A stretch of DNA of 64,000 bases from Diphasiastrum complanatum (GCA_029204225.1 CM055101.1:57598920-57662919); one strand, 5' to 3'. Shown: positions 10,413 to 22,830, numbered from the stretch's first letter. Notes: generated from the letters alone by a model not told the origin. Program-made: numbers and translations.

Positions 10413-11242
10413 TGGCAAGTTTTCTTAAACCGGTATCTTTAAATACTCATTTTTTAGACAAGTAAATGAACCTTTTTATGAGTAGAACACTTTAAACAAT
10501 TGAAAAGCTTTATAAAATGCAAGTTTTTTGAGGATAACTCAAAAGAGATTTCCTTAGCATTGAACACTATCCTTTCGATTTGCATGTATGACATGTGAGA
10601 AATTTCAACTAGTTTAGTCAAGATTGATTATAGTTTGATAAATTGCCAAGTACACAATTGAGGTCAATTTTCATATTAGACTTAGAGTTTGACTTTTTAA
10701 AGTTATACTAGTCTAAAAGCAGTTGAATAAACACTTGTAAAAAGTGTGGAAAATTATAGAACATGAGTTTTGGAGGGATTCAATTTGAGTAGTAGATACA
10801 TTGAATCTAGTTACAAAAATAGTATGATTTTCATTATGGAGGAAAACCAAAGTTTGAATTCAGGTTTGGACCTGTTATAAAAGGATGTAACTCATGGGAA
10901 GAGAGGACATTCTCTCTCTCTTATCTCATTCATGCTTATACATGGTTCTCTTGAGTTCTACTATCCATTGGTGCACTATACTTGTGATATCTTGCAATTC
11001 TATGTGTAGAATGTTCATTAATTGCTATTTTCAGATCCACACGTGTGAAATACAGTAGCTTACTATTTTTGTATAGACATCAACATTATTTTATGTTTTG
11101 ATTGATGTTTGATCAAGAGGTATTAGAGTTTGCATCTCATTCATAGTGTTTATCCAACATTGGCAAGATTGGTGATTTGCTTGTCTTTCTACTCAAAGAT
11201 CAAAGGAACATTTTGGATCTTAATCATCTGGAATTCCTCACA
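10413..11242 (+). repeat. Copia 5' LTR
   Basis: An ~830-bp stretch with TG at 10413 and CA at 11241-11242, followed by a perfect primer-binding site. Its first ~135 bp match, inverted, 34117-34255. The left edge could be up to 9 bp earlier, since AAAACCGTG is shared between both copies. Confidence 0.65.
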
Positions 11243-11254
11243 TGGTATCAGAGC
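11243..11254 (+). other. Primer-binding site, initiator-Met tRNA
   Basis: TGGTATCAGAGC exactly complements the 3' end of plant initiator-Met tRNA and sits directly after the LTR end. Confidence 0.85.
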
Positions 11255-11862
11255 TTGTGTTTCAAATTATGAAGGAAGCATTCACAACTATCAATGATTT
11301 GGAGAAGATATCAATACTAGAGCATGCTAGATTGGATTCTACCCCAAAATCGAGTTCCTTGCATATGTAGATTGGATCTTTTCTAGATCAAAATGCTAAA
11401 TAGGGTTATATTCTTAATCAATTCCGATTTCCGCCACATTACTTGTTGAATCTGGCCAATTTTTAGAGCATTGGAAAAGCCTAAGTGGTGGCTACAAGAT
11501 TGCATATCAAGTTTTACAATTGCATGTAGATTTTGAAATAATCAATTTTTTTCTGATTTTGTCAAAACTCTAATTTTGTTGGATCTCTACATTGTGAGGT
11601 TACTGAGCTTCATTTGAGTGTGTTTCAATCTTAGGATGTGGCAAGAGTCATTAGATTGAGGATAGATCATAGGTTGATCAAGATTTCACTATTCTATGTT
11701 ATGATTTGCTTGGTATAAGTGCTACAAGAGAATTGAGAAGCTTTATATGTTTGTGATTTCCTTTTGAACACATTTGTTGTTGTTTAGAGGAGTCCTTTGT
11801 GCATTGAAACAAGTTGAAAGAGAGGATCAGGTCATTGCTACATCACTACATCAAGTTGAGTC
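11255..11862 (+). other. Copia 5' leader, non-coding
   Basis: About 600 bp between primer-binding site and gag start, AT-rich, no frame of note. Confidence 0.6.
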
Positions 11863-12050
11863 ATGTTGGAAGCCAATGATAGGCTTACCTCAGCTAACTA
11901 TTCATTGTGGAAAGTGAGGATGAAATCACTTCTTGAGATGAATGATGTTTTGGATATTGTTGTAGGTTTGGAGGAGAGGCCAGCAACACAACAAGATCAA
12001 ATAAGGTATGACAAGAGGGCCAAAAGGGCTCAACACATGATAAAAATTAG
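11863..12050 (+). pseudogene. Ty1/copia gag N-terminus, truncated
   Basis: The capsid start (LEANDRLTSANYSLWKVRM, DIVVGLEERPA, RYDKRAKRAQHMIK) is close to the intact element at 37325-43184. It is open for ~65 codons and is then cut by the inverted-repeat element beginning at 12051. The rest of gag does not resume at 17142, so sequence was also lost on the far side. Confidence 0.85.
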
Positions 12051-12528
12051 CATTAGAGAAACTTAGGGCCCGAAGAGGGCCTTTGAAAAAGATGTTTTTT
12101 CATTTTTTATTTTATTTTCGTTGTCATGTGGAACAATTGAAACGTTGAAATCAGGGTTCTACGTAATGTAGAATTTTCCAAACATAAATAAAATAAAAAC
12201 TTTTAAAATATATTGTTGTTTCATCGGGCAACAAGTGAAAATGCTATTGATTGATGAGGTCTGCCCTTCCAGCTCATCACTACCCGAAGAGACCCAAAAA
12301 TATTGAAAATGAATATGACAGATGGTTGAGATGAGAAAATCGATGTACCATTAATGTATATGCATTGTCAAATCATGGTTAATAGGGTTAACCAGAGTTA
12401 ATTCGTGGCGCCAAATAGATCAGTGTTTCAAATTTAAGCCAACACATTTTCTCAGATTCATGGCTTTTTGTCTACGCAAATTTTTAGATTCATAGCTCAT
12501 TGTTTCAGATTTTTGCATGCACATTACG

Positions 12529-12843
12529 AATGGCGCCATCAAGAAAGCCATGCTCCTCAATCGACTCTGTGCTTCTATTCAACAAGACAGATGATAATGA
12601 ATTATGGGTGCCAAGAAAATATTCAAAAAACTCTTGGGTTTTGATACATCCAGCATCAAGAGGAGCATTTCGAAAAAGCAAAAGGTCAAAACTATCATTT
12701 CGATCTTATTGGAAGGCCAAAATTTTGGATTTCAGAACATCATCAGTTGGAAAATCTATTTCTGAAATTCTAGTCCAACATGTATATATGCATTCAGAGA
12801 TAAATGTGCAAGGATTTAACCATCATGTTCACTATGAGTATTG
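12529..12843 (+). CDS. Hypothetical basic ORF inside the TIR element
   Basis: An ATG at 12529 opens ~104 codons (MAPSRKPCSSIDSVLLFN...), Lys/Arg/Ser-rich with an RKSKRSKLSFRSYWKAK patch. No family was recognised and no second copy exists in the window. It may be an exon or a chance frame. Confidence 0.25.
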
Positions 12844-14984
12844 ATATTTTTGATATTTAGATTTTTGTCATTCATAAATATCTAATAGTAAACTTATTTA
12901 AGAGAGAGAGAAAAAAGAGGGTGTCGTGTGTGAGAAATGAAAATTAGCTCAAAAGGGAAGACGAACACGAACGAGAAATGAAACACGAATAGAAAGTGTT
13001 CGTGCACAGCGGAACAAGTTATACGACTCTCTCCGTAAGCATGACTACAGCTATCAGAACGAACAGAACGTTAGTGATGGAAATCACGGTCATTCTTGAT
13101 TACGCAGCCAAACATTAATGAATGAAGCACGAGAAGAATAATTTACCGTGAACAACAAGACAGATTATGTGTCGCAAATGATTTGCGAAGAGCTAGACTG
13201 GGCTCGACTGATAATTAGTCGTGAATGTGCAATCAGAAATGAGCAAAATTACCAAAATGGGCTATCAGAAAAGTCAGACAAAATGAATAGTAAGCATATC
13301 AATATTAACACAAATCTGAACATTGTTATCAGATTAAGTATATCAAGTATACATGTCAAGAATGTGGTAGAGCACAAGACAATAGCAAACAAAATCGCAT
13401 GCTCTACGAAGCTTATTTCGATATGTGAAGGAATGAAACATTAATACTAACAATAAAGAATCAATGCACAACTACTTCGTCTATATCTCTTATAAGCTTC
13501 TGATGCTAATTTACATACACTCTCCTCTTCTGATCTTCAATCATCAAATTGAATACGCAAATGGTATTCAGTATATATACATATTGTTACAGGTGTGCAG
13601 ATGAAGAAAGTACAGGGTAGCTGTGTTGTCTGTAGGAGATCGTGGGTGGCTGCAATCATTGTCCAGTCTGTTAGCACAGCTGCATGGGGTGAGCTTGAAA
13701 AGGGTGCGACGTCAGACTTTGCTGAGGTGAACGTTGGTTGTCACCAGAACACGTCTAAAAACATAGTGCCGCGATTCTTTCGTCTTTTCTTCGCCTGTGA
13801 AAATTTGCATGTTAATATGTAGACTTCGCAACAATGCGAGTAAACATGCAGCATGAACGGAGGCAGATAAAATGGGATTTAGGAGAGTAAAGGAAATAAA
13901 TCCAACAAACTTGCCAATCTGATCATTATCTTCTTGTAGATTTATATCCATCCAACATAAATGAACGGGAGCCTAGTGGATCTCTAGTAGGAGTGTTAGA
14001 CGTTATTCACACTGATATTGGACAGATGCAATATCGAGGTAGAACTACAAAAGATCTAGTTGATAGTGGGATCTTTTTTTATGAATCAATGTACATTCCT
14101 TATACAAAAGAAAATTTTGGACAAATAGTCCCAATTCCATTACCTAGTCTTGAAAGTGATGAATGGATTGCACCAGATGTTGCAGTTTCAGAATCATTTT
14201 GTTGCAAGATATATGATGATGTAAACAATTCATTAAAGATAAGCACGGGACCAAAAACAGTCAAATTGGTTGGTTTATTTTCTTGAATATATTTGTGGAT
14301 TTCTTTTCAAGTGTCAATGTACACAAAATCTCAACAATGTTTGTATGCAAAAACCTATCAGATAGATTATTATCTGAACTTATGGATGAAGGATGGGACA
14401 AAAGATTAGATGGAGAAATAGAATGCAGAATTAAAATGTCTTCCATTTGCTTCCGTTATCAAATTGAAAAACAAATGTTGAGCTTATGCTTCCATTATCA
14501 AAGTTGGAAAAAAAAAATAAAGGTAAATGGGTGCCACTCGATCAAGGCTTGGAAGCCAGTGGATATTCAAAACCAAAAAATAAGAAATTATATACAATGA
14601 TGTCATTTTGACATGCGTTGAGGTGGAAGAAGATTGGTGCCAAATTACATCAGGCAGGAACTATAGCTCCTACAAAATGATGTTCTTTCATACTTCAGAT
14701 TCGTTATCAATGGTAAACTCGCAAGTAACTATGAACACTCGATTCTTTATGAATAGTTTCAATCAAAACTTTCTAATACAATCTCTATATCTATTGTAAC
14801 TCAGTTTGTATTAGTTTTATGCAGGTACGTAAAAGACATGAGATCGAGATCAAATGCAGAGATATTGACGAAACGATCACATTTATGGAAGAACACTGAT
14901 ATTCATTGTCAACAAATACATTCCAATCATCATGTCTTTTTATCAATATAGAAAATTGTATTCCAATATTATACTATTATGGAC
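12844..14984. other. Left interior of the TIR element, unidentified
   Basis: Several short plus-strand frames occur, the most protein-like at about 13975-14286 (DVIHTDIGQM, PIPLPSLESDEWIAPDV) and 14283-14500. None could be assigned. GT-AG splicing between them is possible but was not established. Confidence 0.35.
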
Positions 14985-16920
14985 ACAACCTGATTGTAAG
15001 AATCTATATTGATATCAATAAAAACTCCATAAACGGGTTGTTTACCTATAAAATGATTGTATCTTTTTTTTTTTGTATCTCTATTTAGAAATGGATTACT
15101 ATTCAGTAAATTTTTCTATATATTTAGTATCACTATTAAGAACTAATAAGGGAACAGTTTCTTCTTCTATAATCTCGTCTTCCTCTATTTCGGGAAGGAC
15201 TTCTAGGCCTTTTAAGACAAGAAGCCTCTCTGCTATAATATCGCCTTCCTCTGTATTGGGAAGGACTTCTATTCTTTTTTTTATCATGTATAATAATATC
15301 TGCATCCTGAGAAAATTGAGAGGCTATCAAGGTAGGAGCAGCTTGCTTTTGAGGGCCCTTGATTTCAGGTGCAATGCTTACACCATTCTGTACATAGGTT
15401 CCGATCAATTCTTGCCAAAATCTATATACATCGTCAGTAGTATACAACTCAAGAGTGAATTGTCATCACAAAACATGTGATACAGCAAATTGCAAACAAT
15501 GATAGTAAAAAAATATGAATCACAATGAAAAAAATTACAAATGAACAGAATATTATCTTTTCAATATCTAAATCCACTTGTAAATTATACCACTCAAAAA
15601 AAAACTTTGTATTATACCGGACAAACTATGCACAACTGACAGCGTCCATTTGCTGTACACACTGCATATATTGAACAAAAATTAGTAATATTATGATAAA
15701 AAATTTATTTATGCTATGATGATAGATTTAAACTAAAAAAAAATACATGCATATCAGAGATAAATAGAATATACCTTGAGAGATTTTATGGTTATCTCTC
15801 CAATTGAAGTCGCCTTTGTCGGTATTTTCCGCACGACATCATGAAGTAGAAAATCAAATTCTCTATGTGTATTACAACTGAGTTTACTTTTACACATAGA
15901 AAATTTGATGCTCCCTCCTTATTTATCTTTACAGAAAGAATGTTCAGGCTCCAATGCCGACTGCAACAATCAAAATACAAATATCAATAAATCCTTACTT
16001 AATAAAGCAATGTCGGCTGCAACAATCCAAATTAAAGCAACAATTCAACGAGCAATCCTTACTTATTCTCATATGGAATCAAATAAAATTTTGACACTGG
16101 ATTGCATTCGATGAGATATACAGCCTTCTCAAAATTGGCTTATTTTGCCTTCATCGCTCCCATAAAAAATGGACTAACAACAAAAACTACACCATGAGAA
16201 TCGGAACTAATACTATCCTACAAAAAGCATCCTTCGGCTTCTACTATTACATCTGTAGTCTCTGGTGTTTTATCTTTAAGCTCGGCACAAAATTTGGGAC
16301 CTAATCTAAAGCTTCTATGTGAATCTGGAAGAAAGAAATCAAAATAATTGCCGAGAAGATCAATTTTATTAGCTAAGTAAGCCTCGTACTGGTTATAATG
16401 GTCAGAATAAAAAAAATTTGAGCAGGATCGTATGGAATTCTGACAAAAAGATTATGTACAGGAGTAGAAAGAGAAGTAGATACAATATTTACAGATTTCT
16501 CGATTATTTTGTCGAGCTCCTCTTGGGTACTCATCACTTTAGGTGAAGAAACCTTCTGAGGAGCTGGACGAATAACACGAGGAGGAGAGAGTGATTCTCG
16601 GTCTGAATCAAATTCTCCAGCATCTGATTCAGAGCTCATGCGAGGTCTCTTGGCAGGGATAACTCAAGGAAGAAGAGAAACACCTGGCCTTCGAAATCCA
16701 GCTTTTTTGGTTTCAGGCTACTTCTTTTTCCTCCTAGAAGTAGTCAGCAAGTTTGTTTCATTTAGAGGCAAGTCTCTTGAGGTGCTCGCGTTATCCACAT
16801 GCAGACCATAATAACGATCCCGAAGTCTTATGAGAATGACGAAAATTTGTTGGCATGATGGTGACATGCTTACCATGCATTGCCAAAAGATAGGTATCCT
16901 CAGAAAACTGGGCCAAAAAG
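14985..16920 (-). pseudogene. H3L copy 2, truncated
   Basis: Minus strand from 16920 down. The histone fold begins mid-way (FLAQFSEDT, HGKHVTIMP); its N-terminal half and start are deleted, joining the fold directly to gene B promoter DNA at about 16920. Then follow RDRYYGLHVDNASTSRDL, the Ser/Pro/Glu segment (SPPRVIRPAPQKVSSPKV, open 16639-16373) and LGNYFDFFLPDSHRSF. Further distal blocks shared with 49195-50895 include the region at 15447-15136 (DDVYRFWQELIGTYVQNGV). AT-rich gaps between conserved blocks may be introns. Frameshifts and stops are present. Confidence 0.65.
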
Positions 16921-17085
16921 CATGTCATTTTGAAACTCTTCCACATGTGCAAATGTTTTTTATAAATAGGTCATTTTTGGCATGGATTTTGACACAAATT
17001 TTTTATTTTTATCTGGATATTGATTTCAAGCGCGCCTTTTCCCCTGTCTAAGTTCCGTTGACTATCTTGCGCTTGGAACCAGAAA
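16921..17085 (+). promoter_or_regulatory. Gene B promoter remnant
   Basis: Matches about 9559-9725 of the divergent promoter, including TATAAATAGG and the GATATTGATTTCAAGCGCGCC unit. The gene B coding part is gone; the right terminal inverted repeat follows. Confidence 0.6.
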
Positions 17086-17141
17086 AAAATAAAAAAACAT
17101 CTTTTTCAAAGGCCCTCTTTGGCCTCTAAGTTTCTCTAATG

Positions 17142-17573
17142 ACAACGTGCTCAGGCCCTATCAATCCAGCAACGGGTGACGGTGGCTGGGTCTGCTACGT
17201 CTCATCTCCCTTCATTAGCCAATTCACCACCTCTTCACTTTTCTGATCTGTTGCAGTCAATTGGGAGACTCCCGTTGACATCATCATAGTTTTTGCACCT
17301 TTATTTTTAATGCCAATATCTAGATTAATCTTAGTTTAAGTGCAAGCTTCGCTCTTGTTTGAGCTTACATTTGCTTAAACTTCCCCTTCGGGGTGTATAT
17401 ATATTTTTCATGAATGTACCTACTAGTTTTTTCTAAGTCTCTCTCTCTAAGTATAGAAAAGGCTTGCTCTCATATAGAGAGAAAATATATGCATGAGCTC
17501 TCGAGTAGAGAGAGAAAGTAGCCAAAAGTGTGTATAGAATCTCACAATCTCTCCAAAAAACTTAGTGTACTAA

Positions 17574-17665
<92 letters not shown>

Positions 17666-19123
17666 AAGAAGAAATCCAAGGTCAAAGAGGTGTAGTCAAC
17701 ATCATTTTGATTGGACCCCTTGTATATCTCCTCCTAATTTGATTGGTTTAGTGACATAAGGACCCTTGATTGTGATTGGACCGATTTCATGGATCTTTCC
17801 CTTTTCATTGGTCACATGACTTTATGACAACACATAGGAAAGTGTCACTAGCCCTCTACTATCATGTCATGGGTATGAAGCCTAACCTACCTCAAGCTAC
17901 ATCACACACCAAAATTGGCCTAATCACCTAGTAACATGTGTGCATGGGGTAGAAAAGTCAAAGTACCCTCCAAATTTAAGATTAAGGCCTATTGACTATT
18001 CAAACTCTTTATAAATGAACTAAACATATTATGGATATCCTCCACACGTGGGAACATGCTCCACACATGTGAGATTTCACTATGTACATGATATTGCAAA
18101 AGATCAAGCTAGATTTTGCGTATTTTTCACACATTGTTCAACTTGGTTCAAAGAAACATAGGATTTGGCATCTTAAGTTATTCTTTTGGAGTGTCCCAAG
18201 CTTATCGAGACATCACAACATCGCTGATGTGAGTAATCACATTATCTTCAACCAATAGATTGATAAAAATAAGCGATCATTGTGCTCTCTTATCATAGCT
18301 TTGGCATTGAATTCCACCATGGTTGTCAAACACAATGCTATTGCTCATTTGAAAAAATGCCAACCTACACCAAATTACCTTCCTCCAAGTTTGACATAGT
18401 TCGGCTAAACATTTCATGATCACAAATTCTTGGGATCAACATGTCGCCAGCTTCCTAGGCAATGAAATGATTAAACTAGGTTTAATAAATGTTGATTTTC
18501 TACTTTGGGGTGAACTCTCGCTCCCAACATACCATACTTTGCAAGTAAAAGCTTTACCGCCTTGTATGTGGGTCGAATCTGGGTGGCCCAAATAGTGGGT
18601 AGGGAGCCAGAAATGTCTTAAGTAGTCAATTTTAGACTATTCCTTCGAAGTGAAATAACTGTTCTTGTAAATGAATTTTACCTATTGCCTGCTTCATAGC
18701 CTTCAACTTGAAATTCTTTTATGAAGTTAACAGGCTCCTTGTCCTTCAAATCCATTTAAAATTTCATGATCAAGGAAACCTCCAAGAAAACATAAATTTT
18801 ACCTTCAAATACTTCAGTTTGAGCATTTCGAAGGCTGCCTTTCAAGGAAAGTTGTTGCGGGAGAATTCGGGGAGTTTTTGGCTATGTAGGGCCTAGGGAA
18901 AGTGTGTCCTCCCTCATGGATTTTTTTTTCTCTTATTTTTCTTCTCCCAAGCCATGGCCGCTAGTGGAAAGTAGTCCAATTCAATTGGGAATTTCTCATG
19001 CTTTAGTGCATGGAGAAACTTGCCCCCTTGCCCTCAAATATGCTATTAATGACAACTTTCCAATCACACAAGATTTCAAAAAACACCTTCCCATACATTT
19101 TTAGATACCCATAGTTCCCTATT
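17142..19123. other. Non-coding repeat flank with microsatellite
   Basis: No supportable gene. It holds the (CT)n tract listed next and AT-rich sequence. The last part (about 18700-19123) is interrupted by the solo LTR and resumes at 20579. Confidence 0.5.
17575..17665. repeat. (CT)n microsatellite
   Basis: About 90 bp of CT dinucleotides with a single TTT interruption near 17657. Confidence 0.98.
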
Positions 19124-19128
19124 GTGGC

Positions 19129-20578
19129 TGATGGGGCAAGGAAGATGGAAGAATGCGGACGGAAAAGAGAGCAGAAATATTGCGGAATAGCTCTCCTGTT
19201 CTAGTCAGGTACTAAATGCAAAAACAGTCTAATAGACAAATGTAATCACAGCTTTAAGTGTTCTAATTGTCCAACAAGATCTTAAAAATTAATTCATACT
19301 CTCAAAAACGAAAGTACAGTCCACCGAAGAGATTAGAAATGGTTTGTGTGTGGTATTTAAACTAAAAATCAGATTCAATGTGAAGTATAATTCTGAAATA
19401 AATGGAAGAGCAGTATGATATTGCAAGTTCCTCAGGCGTCAAAGACAGCCATCGTCTGAGGAGTCGTAGACATCTGTGTTCTGATCAGAGTGAGTAAACA
19501 AGCGCGATCAAACAGCGATAGAGTGCATTCAATCACAACAAGCATTCATCTACATTATACACAGATAGAAAAGTTGTTGCTACTATATTACACTGAAGCA
19601 CAATACAAACAACAATTATAACAAAAAATTGACAGCGTAACTGGGAGGCTCGAATAATATTTCTGACGACGGAGCAACCACTAATCGGTGCTTGGATTAC
19701 CTATTTATAGATTTCATCCGTGTATTAATTACATTGAATGTTTGTCACCTAATCAGGAAAGTCGTTGTACTTGAAAGTATATGGCTTTTGTGACAACTAT
19801 ACATAGTATATATACGGTCAACAAATCAGTATCGTTGACGCGGACGAGGACGTCGCAAAATCTCTCACTTCGCATTTTACGTGAAGTGGTTTTCTCTCAC
19901 TTCACAAATTACGGGAAGTGGATGGGAACGTTTCTCGTTCAAAACAGATAACCTTCAGCATTTTTCTCTCCTTTCGGAGTTTCTGCGAAAAAGCCGAAGG
20001 TGCCTTTAAACAAATTTTAAGGTGCCCTTAAAAAGGCGAAGATCTCTTTAACAGTTCAACTCTCTCGCTCTTTTTGGGAAAGCCGAAGGTGCCCTTTAAA
20101 ACAAGTTGAAGGTGCCCTTAAAAGTTGGCAAAGGTGTCTTTAGCAGTTTAAGGACCTTCTGGAATTTTCTCTCTCTTCGCATTTTTCGAGAAAATGCGAA
20201 AAAGGGACGAAGATGTTGAACTGCGAACAAGTTGACTTCTTAAAAAATAATTGAATGGAAGAAGTCGAAGGTAAGTGTCGCAGTTTTCGAAAAGTGCGAA
20301 AAATGCGAACTGCTACACTTAGTGTATTTTTGCAGACTGTTCAAAAATAATGTAAATCTGCAGACTTGTTCTAAATGCAAGTTATGTGGAAGTCCTTGAA
20401 GATCGCCAAGTCTTCAATGACTTCAAGTTATTAAACTTAACATCTGAACTTAAAATTATGATGGGATTGGTTACCCTTTGTTGGAGATCAGCCGGAAGTC
20501 CGTTGTAAGCGTCCTTGAAATAAATTGGCTGTTTAAGTTATGATTCCAAGGAGGCAACTGTGGGCTTAATTTCCAACA
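19129..20578. mobile_element. Solo LTR, 1450 bp, with GTGGC target duplication
   Basis: Starts TGATGGGGCAAGG and ends TTTCCAACA. GTGGC flanks it at 19124-19128 and 20579-20583. It is homologous to the LTR of the old copia at 43533-44908, so by that element's polarity it lies on the minus strand. The lack of internal sequence with an intact duplication points to LTR-LTR recombination after insertion. It is rich in TTTCTCTC and TTTTCGCA stretches. Confidence 0.9.
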
Positions 20579-20583
20579 GTGGC

Positions 20584-21770
20584 TACAAGTTGTGCCCCAA
20601 AAATCATCATAGTTGTCTTCTATAAACCACCTCCAATGGTTCATACTTTGATTGCTCCACTTCCATCATCCATTGACAGACTTCCAAACTTTTCCATCTT
20701 TACAAAATCAGACTTGTAAAATGTCTTTTAAAATTTGATTTTTGAGGCTTTATGATTGGTCCAATTCTTGGTTGAACTTGTTAGTGTGGGAACCTATTGT
20801 CGTGAGGGAGGGAGATAGCCTTAAGTTCCAACCATGCTTAAACTTTTTTCATATTTGATTTCACAAATTTAAATCACAATTTACATCACCAAGAATGGCA
20901 CCTTTTTTGCTAACGATCTTGGTATACATGTGCCCATATAAATATGGTATGCTACATTGAAAGATAACCTATATGACATGAATACACTAGATTGGAGAGT
21001 TGCCTAAACCCTAAACCCCTTTGCAACTATGTATATGATCTCTTGGATACAACCTAAATTATGTGTATGGAGAGCCCTAGTAGAGAAACCCACACGGATA
21101 GTTATGTTGTATCCATCACTTACGTGACAAGTTTTGTCCATAACTACGAGGGGGAACCATTTTTGGTTCTCTAGCTTTTCATTTTGACAAATTGTGTTTT
21201 TTTCCAGCCTTGCATGATTTACTTCCTCCCTCTTCTTGAAAAAAGAGGACATATGAGAGAGAATGTATGATGTTGTGGAGAAAAAATAATTCTTGCTTTT
21301 CTAGTGGGCCACATGTGCCCTAAAATTCTAATGGCCTACAATTGGCGGTTTTCTATTTTGAAAACTAGAGGGGCTCGTCTAGATTCCGGAAAAATCTAGA
21401 GAGAATGATTTAGAATAGTTGAGAATATAAATTATTCTTGGAATCTTCTAGAGAGGAGGATTTGTTAAAGAGAGAGAAGAGGAGGCAAGAGGAGGATTTG
21501 AGAGAGAGAGAGAGAGATTCACTCATTTTAACAAATGTATGAACACCACACTCATCATATTAAAAACAAACTTATCCCATTTGCCGCCACACGAAGATCA
21601 TTGCCTCCCCAATGTCACAAGGCTAATGTCATACATGGACGGTGCATAGGCTTATTGTGAGATATGGACCCTAGGAACATGTTTGCATCTATCTCACATA
21701 GTGCCCTTCCTCTTATCACTCACGAATGTGACAGAGAGAGCCTTGGACCCACGTTGGCTTCCTTATCTCA
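20584..21770. other. Non-coding stretch, one telo-box
   Basis: No recognised gene. A minus-strand frame at 21004-21252 is open for 82 codons but matches nothing recognised. AAACCCTAAACCCC at 21006-21019 is a double telo-box-like motif. 21480-21520 is purine-rich (GAGAGAGA). Confidence 0.45.
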
Positions 21771-22151
21771 TCTCACCTGCCAAAGGGGGACCCTAAACGG
21801 CCTTCATGAACGTCCCGTTTCATGACTCGAGAGTCTTCGACTCCTCTACATTCATCTCTTCTCTCTACTTTTCAAGAGCTTTCTTCCAACCCTTCTACTC
21901 TCTCCTCTCCTCTCCTCTCGCACTTTACGACAATACATCCTCTGTATATATATTTTCCTCATCCTTCCATATCTTGCATAATGTCAGTGAGTTCGTGACG
22001 AGTTATCTACAACTACGCGGTCATAGTAATTGATATAATCTCGACATTGGGGATTCTCAATTCATCACCTCTCGCCATTGAGACAATCTTAGCAATCGCA
22101 GACAGCAATTCATTTCTGAGAAGGAAGTTATTTTACCTCTTTTAGCTGGAT
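21771..22151 (+). promoter_or_regulatory. sHSP copy A promoter and 5' UTR
   Basis: TATATATAT at 21945-21953 lies ~200 bp before the start position, the same spacing as in copy B. The sequence is clearly homologous to copy B's upstream region back to about 21771. Runs of GAA/TTC occur (e.g. GAGAGTCTTCGAC) but no perfect alternating heat-shock element was found. Confidence 0.6.
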
Positions 22152-22830
22152 ACGGCTTTGACCCCATTCTTCTTTGGCCGAGATCAAAGTATTTTTGATC
22201 CCTTGGATAGAATTCTAGAGCCTTTTGACAGATTTCCTCTGTGGGACAATGCACCTTCTCGACAGTTCGCCCAGGATGTGAGTGCCATTGCCAGTACTCG
22301 AGTAGACTGGCTCGAAACCCCGGATGCTCATATTTTCAAAGCCGATCTACCAGGTAATTCATTGTTCCTGATCTCAGCATATGTCTCTAAGACTTTATGC
22401 TCACAATTTCGAATAATCTTCCTCAGTAATCTGCAAGCCAGAAAATCTTCATGCTCGGGCTCTCTTTATTGTACTTATTGTTGTTCTCTTTCTCTGATTC
22501 ATCGGATCTGTATTCTAAATCTTTTGACTGTGTCTTGATTTGTTGCTATTCTCAATCTCAGGGTTGAAAAAGGAAGAAATAAAGGTTCAGGTGGAAGATG
22601 GACGTACGTTACAGATAAGCGGGGAACGCAAGAAAGAGGAGGTGGAGAAGACGGACAAATGGCATCGGGTGGAGCGTAGGCAGGGCAGTTTCCTGCGACG
22701 CATTCGCTTACCAGAGAATGCGAAAGTGGAGGAAGTGAAGGCGAAGGTTGAGGATGGCGTCCTCACCGTCACTGTTCCCAAAATCGAGAAACCTAAGCAC
22801 GAAGAGAAGCCCATCGAAATCTCCAGCTAA
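22152..22830 (+). CDS. Class I small heat shock protein, copy A, start codon ACG (possible pseudogene)
   Basis: Two exons, 22152-22353 and 22562-22830, with a GT-AG intron of 208 bp (22354-22561); the total is 156 codons plus TAA. The product is an ATP-independent chaperone of the cytosolic HSP20 family: N-terminal arm ([17 protein letters not shown]), alpha-crystallin domain from about residue 53 ([46 protein letters not shown]) and a C-terminal IEI motif for oligomerisation (PIEISS). The codon aligned with copy B's ATG reads ACG at 22152-22154; an in-frame TAG lies 9 bp upstream and there is no in-frame ATG in either exon. Everything else is intact. It is either recently dead or uses a non-AUG start. 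Confidence 0.85.

Larger units (their letters stand above)
12051..17141. mobile_element. 5.1-kb element with 50-bp terminal inverted repeats
   Basis: 12051-12100 and the reverse complement of 17092-17141 match over 50 bp with 3 mismatches (CATTAGAGAAACTTAG, variable bases, AAGAGGGCC, TTTGAAAAAGATGTTTTTT). The pattern CATTAGAGAAA-N8-CCAAAGAGGGCC recurs at 44916, at the left edge of the transposase-like gene. No target duplication was found (left flank ATTAG, right flank ACAAC). The interior holds unknown frames, then H3L copy 2 on the minus strand and a stump of the gene B promoter. No intact transposase frame was seen, so this is a non-autonomous or decayed member. Confidence 0.7.

Noticed and set aside
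17575-17665. CT tract as a CRISPR-like or regulatory array
   Set aside because: Simple dinucleotide repeat without spacers; no other array structure in the window.
21006-21019. Interstitial telomere
   Set aside because: Only about two AAACCCT units; better read as a telo-box or chance.
21806-22033. 75-codon ORF upstream of sHSP copy A
   Set aside because: Lies over the TATA box and 5' UTR; the homologous region of copy B does not keep it.
22587-22814. Minus-strand ORF over sHSP exon 2 (also plus strand at 52814-53041)
   Set aside because: Antisense shadow of the alpha-crystallin domain, present in both copies only because the sense protein is conserved.
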